A stretch of 29,174 nucleotides of DNA, taken from an uncultured Bacteroides sp. (lineage in GTDB: Bacteria > Bacteroidota > Bacteroidia > Bacteroidales > Bacteroidaceae). How positions within the stretch are numbered: position 1 is the first letter of the stretch; each line of letters opens with the position of its first letter. Made by a program: the position numbers and the translations under genes. The notes under the pieces are model-generated. The model was not told where the DNA came from. It saw nothing but the letters and a program-made list of their open reading frames with translations, and ran no database searches. The stretch spans positions 1 through 29,174 of the forward strand of contig URCM01000029.1 in assembly GCA_900546355.1 (NCBI GenBank). Direction: 5' to 3'. This document shows, one piece after another, positions 14,548 to 21,265 of the stretch.

Positions 14548-15303
14548 ATGTTGTTTTATTTTTCCGGAACAGGTAATTCTCGTTGGGTTGCTTTGCAATT
14601 AGGTGATTTGTTACAAGAAAAGGTGTGGAGTGTGGCTGATGTTTTGGAAGACTCACAAGTGTATACATTAGGCGATACTGAAGCGGTGGGATTTGTGTTT
14701 CCTGTTTATGCATGGGGACCGCCCGATGTGTTTTTGCGGTGGATGCGTTCGGTTCAATTTAGCCGGAAACCTGCTTATTTGTATTTTGTTTGTACTTGTG
14801 GAGACGATGCGGGTAAAACGGCTGATGTGTTTATCCGTGCCGTTGCCGAACGGGGCTGGGAGTGTGTGGCTGGTTTTTCCGTATGGATGCCCAATACGTA
14901 TGTCTGCCTGCCGGGTTTTGATGTCGATTCGGAAGGACTTGCTTTCCGTAAATTGCGTGAAGCACGCATGCGGGTAGGAGAAATCTATTCTTGTCTACAG
15001 AAGCGGGAAAAAGGATTTGGTTGCTATGAAGGTAGTTTTCCTTGGTTAAAGACGTATGTCCTGCGTCCGCTTTTCAGGCGTTTCCTGATGTCTTCCCGTG
15101 CTTTTCGGGTGACCGGTGCTTGCATTTCGTGTGGCAAGTGCGAGCAAGTCTGCCCGTTGCATAACATCCGTCTGGCGGGAGGGACTCCGCAGTGGGGCGA
15201 GCATTGTGCGATGTGTCTGGCTTGTTACCATCATTGTCCCAGACATGCCATTGCGTATGGACATCAAACCCGTCATAAAGGGCAGTTTACATTGGAAAAG
15301 TAA
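14548..15303 (+). CDS. EFR1-type flavodoxin/ferredoxin fusion protein
   Basis: A 251-aa protein. I start at the ATG at 14548 because the flavodoxin P-loop must be near the N-terminus (FYFSGTGNSRW, FMN phosphate loop, residues 3-13); the 19 upstream in-frame codons are the repeat region. Residues 1-~165 form the flavodoxin-like domain. Residues 192-230 carry two [4Fe-4S] clusters, C192-x2-C195-x2-C198-x3-CP and C220-x2-C223-x2-C226-x3-CP. It should carry electrons between FMN and iron-sulfur centres in the cytosol; the redox partner is unknown. Its 3' end overlaps the convergent kinase gene by 17 bp. Confidence 0.88.
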   Translation: MLFYFSGTGNSRWVALQLGDLLQEKVWSVADVLEDSQVYTLGDTEAVGFVFPVYAWGPPDVFLRWMRSVQFSRKPAYLYFVCTCGDDAGKTADVFIRAVAERGWECVAGFSVWMPNTYVCLPGFDVDSEGLAFRKLREARMRVGEIYSCLQKREKGFGCYEGSFPWLKTYVLRPLFRRFLMSSRAFRVTGACISCGKCEQVCPLHNIRLAGGTPQWGEHCAMCLACYHHCPRHAIAYGHQTRHKGQFTLEK

Positions 15304-16555
15304 GCGTGAAGCGGCTTCCTTTCTCGGGTTCCGTAGTAACGCTTATTTGCCCGCCGTGTAATACGGTGATTTGTTTGCACAACGCCAGTCCGATGCCTGA
15401 GCCGCCCGGTTTGGTGGTGAAGAATGGCAAGAAAATCCGTCCGGTCACTTCGGGAAGCATACCTTCTCCATTGTCTGTAACGGTAAATTCCCATTGTTCA
15501 TCGGTTGTGTGGGCACATACACTGATGCGGGCCGACGGATTATCGGAACAGGCTTCTTGCGCATTCTTTATCAAGTTGATGAACACTTGTTCCATTTGTC
15601 CCCTGTCGGCTTTCCAGCGTAAGGGCATATCGGGACTGTTGAAGATGATTCGTGGGTCTGCGAATAATTGTCTCAGGTCTTCGAAAAAGTCTTTCACCGG
15701 GATGTCGCTTTTTACCGGCGGGGCAATGCGGGTCAGTTTCCGGTAGTTTTCTACGAATTCCAATAGGCTTTTGCTCCTGCGATGGATGATTTGCAGTCCT
15801 TGCTTCATTTGTTTGGAAGCGTGTGTGTCTGCGTCGGCTTCGCTTCGTTCGCTTAACGTTTCGGCCAATGAAATGATGGGGGTGATGGAGTTCATAATCT
15901 CGTGGGTCAGTACCCGGATGAGTTTTTGCCAGGCTTCCATTTCGGTATGTTCCACTACCGTGTGTATGTTTTTTAGGCTGACCAACCAATACTCTTTTCC
16001 TTTTTGTTGGATTTGGGTAGCAGATAAGGCAACTTCGACCGGATGGGAAGAATGCGGCAGGCGTGCGACAGCTTGTTTGTTGCTTAGTGCCGAGCGGATT
16101 TCTTCGGGCAGCCTGTTATGGTTATCCAACATCTGTTGTGCCGCTTGGTTCATCCAGTCGATTAGTCCGTTGGGATGACAGACGATAACGGCGGTGTCCA
16201 CTTGGTTCAGCAGGTTTTCATAGTATTGGTGTTTAGCTTCTTCTTCGTCCAAATGGGTATGGATGTTTTTCAGAGCTTCCGACATATCGGAAGCCAGCCG
16301 TTGCATATCCCGGTTGTTGAATGGAGCGTATGCCAATTGCGACAAGTCGTTGTTCTTCATGCATTCCACGATTCGCTGCATCATGGTGGTCTGACGGGTC
16401 TGCATGCGGTAGAGGCTGATGCAGATGCCGAAGATGATTACTCCGCAAGCCGTAGTACAAAACCATAGATGAGAGAGGACGGCGAAAGCACCTGCTATGG
16501 CAAGCAACGTAATGCACGTTACGTGTGTGATGAGGGAAAGCGCATAGTTTCTCAT
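15287..16555 (-). CDS. NtrB-like sensor histidine kinase
   Basis: A 422-aa membrane kinase. Two N-terminal TM helices (about 8-28 and 33-50) lie very close together, so there is almost no periplasmic sensor and the signal is probably sensed in the membrane or cytosol. A PAS-like domain (about 112-200) precedes the phospho-acceptor H218 in LTHEIMNSITPI. The ATPase domain is complete: N-box NLIKNAQEA (327-335), G1 DNGEGM (361-366), F-box FFTT and G2 GSGIGLAL (385-392). It starts 3 nt after the response regulator stop on the same strand, so they form an operon. It should phosphorylate the adjacent NtrC-like regulator. Confidence 0.93.
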   Translation of the reverse strand: MRNYALSLITHVTCITLLAIAGAFAVLSHLWFCTTACGVIIFGICISLYRMQTRQTTMMQRIVECMKNNDLSQLAYAPFNNRDMQRLASDMSEALKNIHTHLDEEEAKHQYYENLLNQVDTAVIVCHPNGLIDWMNQAAQQMLDNHNRLPEEIRSALSNKQAVARLPHSSHPVEVALSATQIQQKGKEYWLVSLKNIHTVVEHTEMEAWQKLIRVLTHEIMNSITPIISLAETLSERSEADADTHASKQMKQGLQIIHRRSKSLLEFVENYRKLTRIAPPVKSDIPVKDFFEDLRQLFADPRIIFNSPDMPLRWKADRGQMEQVFINLIKNAQEACSDNPSARISVCAHTTDEQWEFTVTDNGEGMLPEVTGRIFLPFFTTKPGGSGIGLALCKQITVLHGGQISVTTEPEKGSRFTLTFPM

Positions 16556-16558
16556 GGC

Positions 16559-17929
16559 TCATAAATCTAATTTCTCCATTTTCCGATATAGGGCGAAGCG
16601 GGTGATGCCCAACAGTTCTGCCGCACGGCTCATGTTCCCGTTGCTTGCCCGTAAGGCTTGTTCGATGGCTTTGCGTTCCAATTTCTCCAAATTCAATTCT
16701 TGCGTCTCTTCTTCTTCGTTTCTTTCCGTAGGAGTAGGAAACAGGAAGTCGTTGGGACGAAGCAGGTTGTTGTCGCTCAGGATTACGGCACGTTCCAAGG
16801 TGTGTTGCAGTTCGCGCACATTGCCGGGCCAGGTGTATTTCAATAGTTTGTTTTTCGCTTCCCGTGTCAACCCTTTGGCTTCTTTGTGGTATTTCCGGTT
16901 GTATTTGGCAAGGAAGTGCTCTGCCAGTAGCAAGATGTCTTCGCCTCTTTCCCTTAACGGGGGAATGCGCAACTCTATGGTATTGATGCGGTAAAGCAGG
17001 TCTTGGCGGAAGCTGCCTTCTGTCACCCGTTTATGCAGGTCGGCATTGGTGGCGCAAATCAGCCGCACGTCGATAGGGGTCGCTTCTACGGCTCCCAGCC
17101 GGACGATTTGCCGTTTCTCGATGGCGGTCAGCAGTTTGGCCTGCATGGGAAGGGTGAGGTTGCCTATTTCGTCCAGGAAGAGTGTGCCGCCCGATGCGAT
17201 TTCCATTCGTCCGGGTTTCGATTTGCGTGCATCGGTAAAGGCTCCTTTCTCGTAGCCGAACAATTCGCTTTCGAAGAGTTGTTCGGGGATGCTTCCCAAG
17301 TCGATGGTGACAAATGCCGCATCCTGGCGTGGGGAAAAATGTTTCAGCATCCGTGCCACGAGGTCTTTTCCAGTACCGTTTTCGCCTAAAACCAAGATGT
17401 TGGCATCGGTATCCGAGAGCTTGAAGATGGTTTCTTTCACCTTTTGCATGGCAGGAGAGTTGCCGATAAGTTTGGGCAGGTGTTCATCAGCTTTCAAGGC
17501 AAGCATTTGGGTTTGCAGTTTTCCCACTTCTTTGCGTGAGCGGCTGAGTTTCAGTGCCGACGAGAGGGTAGCAAGTAGTTTTTCTTTCTCCCAGGGCTTC
17601 GAAACGAAATCGGTGGCTCCTTCCTTGATGGCTTTTACCGCTTTGTCGGTGTCGGCGTAGGCAGTCATGAATACCACTACCGCTTGCGGGTCGGTTTTCA
17701 GAATCCGGCTCAAGCAGTCGAAGCCTTCTTGCCCGCTGATGGCATCGCGCCGGAAGTTCATGTCGAGCAGGATGACATCGGGGTGAAAGGTCGTCATGAA
17801 ATGTTCGATGCGCGACGGTTGTGTAGTCACTTTTATCTTTTCCATATAAGGCTCCAGCAGCAGGTTGAGTGCGAAGAGCACATCTTCGTTATCGTCTATA
17901 ATCAGTATTTTTCCTTTTTCTTCCATCAT
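16559..17929 (-). CDS. NtrC-family sigma-54-dependent response regulator
   Basis: 456 aa counted from the ATG at 17929. An upstream in-frame TTG (17950) is rejected because it lies inside the -7 box TATCTTTG. Receiver domain (1-120): acidic pair D12/D13, phospho-acceptor D56, T89 and K111 all present. Central AAA+ domain: Walker A GENGTGKD (182-189), sigma-54 contact loop GAFTDA (229-234; the classical motif is GAFTGA), Walker B LFLDEIG (D253, E254) and an R-finger-containing region with LLYRINTIELRIPPLRER. The C-terminal Fis-type helix-turn-helix (about 412-456, NMSRAAELLGITRFALYRKM) binds DNA. With the kinase it likely controls the divergent efflux operon and itself. Confidence 0.94.
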   Translation of the reverse strand: MMEEKGKILIIDDNEDVLFALNLLLEPYMEKIKVTTQPSRIEHFMTTFHPDVILLDMNFRRDAISGQEGFDCLSRILKTDPQAVVVFMTAYADTDKAVKAIKEGATDFVSKPWEKEKLLATLSSALKLSRSRKEVGKLQTQMLALKADEHLPKLIGNSPAMQKVKETIFKLSDTDANILVLGENGTGKDLVARMLKHFSPRQDAAFVTIDLGSIPEQLFESELFGYEKGAFTDARKSKPGRMEIASGGTLFLDEIGNLTLPMQAKLLTAIEKRQIVRLGAVEATPIDVRLICATNADLHKRVTEGSFRQDLLYRINTIELRIPPLRERGEDILLLAEHFLAKYNRKYHKEAKGLTREAKNKLLKYTWPGNVRELQHTLERAVILSDNNLLRPNDFLFPTPTERNEEEETQELNLEKLERKAIEQALRASNGNMSRAAELLGITRFALYRKMEKLDL

Positions 17930-17947
17930 GTGCTTGTTGTCTTGGGA

Positions 17948-17955
17948 CAAAGATA
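17948..17955 (-). promoter_or_regulatory. -7 element for the response regulator-kinase operon
   Basis: TATCTTTG on the minus strand fits TAnnTTTG, about 19 nt ahead of the ATG at 17929. The -33 position has no clear TTTG, which would fit a promoter that needs an activator. The tandem palindromes at 17979-18013 lie just upstream, at roughly -43 and -64 from the predicted start. Confidence 0.5.
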
Positions 17956-17978
17956 CGCATTTTTAGTATGTGTTGTAT

Positions 17979-18013
17979 GTGCGTTTCCGCACGATTTTTG
18001 TGTGATTCCGCAC
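17979..18013. promoter_or_regulatory. Tandem palindromic operator pair, probable regulator-binding sites
   Basis: Site 1 (17979-17992) is the perfect palindrome GTGCG-TTTC-CGCAC. Site 2 (18000-18013) is GTGTG-ATTC-CGCAC, with one mismatch. Their centres are exactly 21 bp apart, i.e. two helical turns, so two dimers would sit on the same DNA face. This is the usual layout of enhancer sites for NtrC-type regulators, and the sites lie in the intergenic region between the regulator gene and the divergent export operon. Confidence 0.6.
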
Positions 18014-18069
18014 AGGTAGAGGCGGGCACTTGATTGGCTAATTGGCTTGTATGCAATGGTTTGTTGCTG

Positions 18070-18085
18070 TGGCATGGTATTTGAT
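18070..18085 (+). promoter_or_regulatory. Candidate sigma-54 promoter for the export operon (distal)
   Basis: TGGCATGGTATTTGAT aligns with the sigma-54 consensus TGGCACG-N4-TTGCW. The -24 half (TGGCA) is intact, while the -12 half has GA in place of the highly conserved GC. The predicted start near 18097 would place the tandem palindromes 90-111 bp upstream, the normal enhancer distance. The resulting leader of about 400 nt would include the palindromic repeat element at 18215-18324. Confidence 0.35.
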
Positions 18086-18214
18086 TGTTCCATTGTGGTT
18101 GGAGGACTCGGAATCTGTAATAGATTGACAGACTGTTTTGGTTTTCTCCGGTAAATTTGTTTGGCAGGCTATGAACCAATGTTTGATTGAATAGTCCAAA
18201 ATCTGTTTCAAGCC

Positions 18215-18324
18215 GTCTTCCTTTTACGTTCTCCGTCCCAAAACCGTACGGTTTCCGAACCAAAAACATACGGTTTCCGTACCAAGAACGTACGGTTTTG
18301 GGACGAAAACCATAAAAGGATGCC
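18215..18324. repeat. Palindromic 22-bp-unit repeat element, copy 2
   Basis: This is the reverse-orientation copy of the element at 264-369. The arms (18215-18250 and 18289-18324) are inverted repeats sharing CCGTCCCAAAACCGTACG. The centre holds the same CGGTTTCCGWACCAA units in opposite orientation. The copies differ at several positions in arms and centre, so neither is a very recent duplication. This copy lies upstream of the tolC-like gene. Confidence 0.8.
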
Positions 18325-18463
18325 GTCTGCATCGAGAATATGACCTAAACGGAAACCTGAATGCAGTGAAGGAATTGGAGGATGAATGATAAAGGTACGT
18401 AACGTGTTTTGTCGACTCATTCAGGACTGTATCTGAGTCATCCGTAGCAGACATTTATCGTAC

Positions 18464-18480
18464 TGGACATATATTAGCAT
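18464..18480 (+). promoter_or_regulatory. Candidate sigma-54 promoter for the export operon (proximal)
   Basis: TGGACATATATTAGCAT has the invariant GG (18465-18466) and GC (18477-18478) separated by exactly 10 nt, but few other consensus bases. The predicted start is near 18490, only about 9 nt before the ATG at 18499. Because GG-N10-GC occurs by chance fairly often, this is a weak alternative to the 18070 site. Confidence 0.25.
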
Positions 18481-18498
18481 ATAATTAAATAGATAAAA

Positions 18499-19953
18499 AT
18501 GAAAGGATATTGTTTGATAATAGGTTTGATGTTCGTTTGGTCGATTGTGGCTCATGCCGAAAAGCTGACGTTAGACGAAGCCATTCGGATAGCACAGGCA
18601 CATTCGCCCGAGGCACAGGCGGCTGCCCATACCTATCGGGCGGCATATTGGAGCTACCGTTCCTTTCGGGCGAACTATTTGCCGGAAGTGAATCTGGTTT
18701 CCTCTCCTTACCTGAACAGGCAAATCAACCGGGTGACGCAGCCCGACGGAACGGAACAGTTCTTGCGCCAGAATCAGTTGATTACCGATTTGGGAATACA
18801 GGTCAGCCAGAACGTGTGGTTTACGGGAGGCAACTTGTTTGTGCAGACTTCCTCGCAGCGGATGGACGAGTTGGAGAATCATATCGCTTCGTATAATACC
18901 AATCCGGTGACCATCGGTTACCAGCAGTCGCTTTTCGGTTATAACTCGCTGAAATGGGACCGCCGGATTGAGCCGGTGCGCTTTCTTGAAGCGAAGAAAT
19001 CGTATGCCGAGACATTGGAGCTTATCGCTTCGAAGACGTGCGAATTGTTTTACGAACTGGCTACGGCACAGGCAAACCTGGATATCGCGCAATCGAATTA
19101 TGCTTCGGCGGACACCCTTTACCGCTATGCCCGCGGACGGTATAATATAGGCAGCATTACCGAAAACGAAATGTTGCAGTTGGAAGTGAACAAGCTGAAC
19201 GAGGAAACCAATATGATGAAGGCGCGGATAGAAGTGGAGGATGCCATGCTGACTTTCCGTTCGTTTTTGGGCATCCGTGAAGAAACGGAAGTAGAGGTCA
19301 TTACGGGCGGTCAGGTTCCCCGTTTCGAGGTGCCGTTAGGACGCGCGCTGGAAGAGGCATACCTGCATAGCCCCGAACCGGATATGTATCGCAGGTTGAA
19401 GCTGGAAAGCAAGAGCCAGTTGGCGCAGGCGCGGGCAAACCGTGGACTGAAGGCCGACTTGTATTTGCAGTTCGGTTTGTCGCAGACGGCAGACAGGTTG
19501 AAAGATTCTTGGCGTGAGCCGCTCGACCAGCAATATGTCAGCCTTTCGTTGGTGATTCCTATTCTTGACTGGGGACGTGGGCGCGGAAAGGTGCGTGTGG
19601 CAAAATCGAACATCGATTTGGTCAATACACAGGCGGAGCAAGGCATGAACGATTTCGAACTGAATGTGCGGAAAATGGTGCGCCAGTTCAATCTGCAAGC
19701 CCGTCAGGTGGAAGTGGCTGCACGGACCGATGAAACCGCCCGAAGACGTTACGAGGTGGCGCTTCGGTTGTATCTGATGGGGAAGTCCACCATCCTCGAC
19801 TTGAATGCCGCTATCTCCGAGAAAGATACGGCAAAGCGGAACCACATCGAGGCGATGAAGACGTATTGGACGCTTTATTACGGCCTGCGCAGCATGACGC
19901 AATACGATTTCGAGCGCAATTGCCCGCTTGCGGAAACTTTGCCGGAAATATAG
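18499..19953 (+). CDS. TolC-family outer-membrane efflux protein
   Basis: A 484-aa protein with a signal peptide (GYCLIIGLMFVWSIVAHA, cut near residue 20). It has the two repeated outer-membrane-factor halves typical of TolC/OEP proteins. The first starts LTLDEAIRIAQAHSPEAQAAAHTYRAAYWSYRS-like helices; the second includes SLSLVIPILDWGRGRGKVRVAKSNIDL. Long helices form the periplasmic tunnel and the trimer makes the outer-membrane channel. It is first in the export operon and lies 58 nt before the HlyD gene. No lipobox is present, so it is not lipidated. Confidence 0.92.
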   Translation: MKGYCLIIGLMFVWSIVAHAEKLTLDEAIRIAQAHSPEAQAAAHTYRAAYWSYRSFRANYLPEVNLVSSPYLNRQINRVTQPDGTEQFLRQNQLITDLGIQVSQNVWFTGGNLFVQTSSQRMDELENHIASYNTNPVTIGYQQSLFGYNSLKWDRRIEPVRFLEAKKSYAETLELIASKTCELFYELATAQANLDIAQSNYASADTLYRYARGRYNIGSITENEMLQLEVNKLNEETNMMKARIEVEDAMLTFRSFLGIREETEVEVITGGQVPRFEVPLGRALEEAYLHSPEPDMYRRLKLESKSQLAQARANRGLKADLYLQFGLSQTADRLKDSWREPLDQQYVSLSLVIPILDWGRGRGKVRVAKSNIDLVNTQAEQGMNDFELNVRKMVRQFNLQARQVEVAARTDETARRRYEVALRLYLMGKSTILDLNAAISEKDTAKRNHIEAMKTYWTLYYGLRSMTQYDFERNCPLAETLPEI

Positions 19954-19984
19954 GAAATCTGTGGTGAGGACCCAGCTGTTCATT

Positions 19985-20005
19985 ATTAACTGTTAACTAT
20001 TAACT
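19985..20005 (+). repeat. Heptamer tandem repeat ahead of the HlyD start
   Basis: Three 7-bp units: ATTAACT, GTTAACT, ATTAACT. The array ends 6 nt before the ATG at 20012, the same spacing as the array before the EFR1 gene (14514-14541). Confidence 0.75.
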
Positions 20006-20011
20006 GAAGAC

Positions 20012-21262
20012 ATGGATATAAAATTAGAGAAAAAGCCCTGGTACGTGCGTTATCGCTACCGCATAGCGGCAGGGGCGGTGCTGGTTGCCGGACTTGTTTA
20101 CGTGGCTGCGCTTGCTTCCGGACCGCAGAAGTTGCGTATAGATACCGAATCGGTGCAACTGGCGGAAGTGAAGAACGATGATTTTATGGAATATGTGGAT
20201 GTGGAAGGAGTGGTGCACCCCATATTGACATTGATGGTCAACGTGCGCGAGAGTGGGAATGTGGAGCGCATAGTGGCGGAAGAAGGAAGCCTGATGAAGC
20301 AGGGCGACACCATCCTGACCTTGACCAATCCCGACTTGATGCGCGACTTGGAAGACCAGCGGGACGAGTGGGAGAAGCAACGCATCTCTTACGAGGAAAA
20401 GGCGATAGAAATGGAGCAGAAGACATTGACACTGAAGCAACAGGCATTGGAGGCGGAATACGAACTGAACAAAATCCGCAAGAGTTTCGCCTTGGAAGAG
20501 GAAGAATATAAGATGGGCATCCGCAGCAAGGCGCAGCTGGAAGTGTCCGCCGATGAATATCGTTATAAAACAGAGTCTACACGGCTGAAATTGCAAAGCC
20601 TGAAAAGCGATTCGGCAATGACGGTTATCCGTAAGGAATTATTGCTGAACGACCGGGAACGGGAGCGGAAGAAATGGGAACGCTCCGTGCGCCGGACGGA
20701 AGACTTGGTAGTGCGTGCGCCGGTCGATGGGCAATTGAGTTTCGTAAAGGTAACTCCCGGACAGCAAGTGGCTTCGGGCGAGAATATAGCCGAAGTGAAG
20801 GTGATGGATCAGTTCAAGATACACGCTTCGCTCAGCGAATATTACATCGACCGTGTGACGACAGGGCTTCCGGCTTCGGTCACTTATCAGGGCAAGCGTT
20901 ATCCGTTGCGGGTAAGCAAGGTGGTGCCCGAGGTGAAAGACCGCACGTTTGATGTCGATTTGGTCTTTACGGGCGAGATGCCCGACAATGTACGCTTGGG
21001 CAAGAGTTTCCGCGTGCAGATTGAGTTGGGGCAACCCGAAAATGCAGTGGTCATCCCACGTGGCAATTTCTATCAGCAGACGGGAGGCGACTGGATATTC
21101 AAACTGAATGCCGACCGCGCCCGTGCAGTGAAGGTGCCCATCACCATCAGCCGGCAAAATCCCCGTCAATACGAAATAACCGAAGGTTTGCAGCCCGGAG
21201 ATTGGGTTATAACGACAGGATATGATAACTTTGGCGATGCAGAAGAATTGATACTGAAATAG
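20012..21262 (+). CDS. HlyD/MacA-type periplasmic adaptor protein
   Basis: A 416-aa protein with one N-terminal membrane anchor (about 16-36, RIAAGAVLVAGLVYVAALA) after a basic cytosolic stub. The mature part has a split biotinyl-lipoyl domain (VVHPILTLMVNVRESGNVERI ... LVVRAPVDGQLSFVKVTPGQQV) around a long coiled-coil hairpin (about 110-225, rich in Glu/Lys/Gln). A beta-barrel domain and a C-terminal membrane-proximal domain (VVIPRGNFYQQTGGDWIF ... GLQPGDWVITTG) follow. It bridges inner-membrane permeases to the TolC-like channel. Its stop is 3 nt before the first permease. Confidence 0.93.
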   Translation: MDIKLEKKPWYVRYRYRIAAGAVLVAGLVYVAALASGPQKLRIDTESVQLAEVKNDDFMEYVDVEGVVHPILTLMVNVRESGNVERIVAEEGSLMKQGDTILTLTNPDLMRDLEDQRDEWEKQRISYEEKAIEMEQKTLTLKQQALEAEYELNKIRKSFALEEEEYKMGIRSKAQLEVSADEYRYKTESTRLKLQSLKSDSAMTVIRKELLLNDRERERKKWERSVRRTEDLVVRAPVDGQLSFVKVTPGQQVASGENIAEVKVMDQFKIHASLSEYYIDRVTTGLPASVTYQGKRYPLRVSKVVPEVKDRTFDVDLVFTGEMPDNVRLGKSFRVQIELGQPENAVVIPRGNFYQQTGGDWIFKLNADRARAVKVPITISRQNPRQYEITEGLQPGDWVITTGYDNFGDAEELILK

Positions 21263-21265
21263 CTT

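Noticed and set aside
16559..17950. TTG at 17950 as start of the response regulator
   Set aside because: It lies within the TATCTTTG -7 box, so it would not be transcribed; the ATG at 17929 is used instead.
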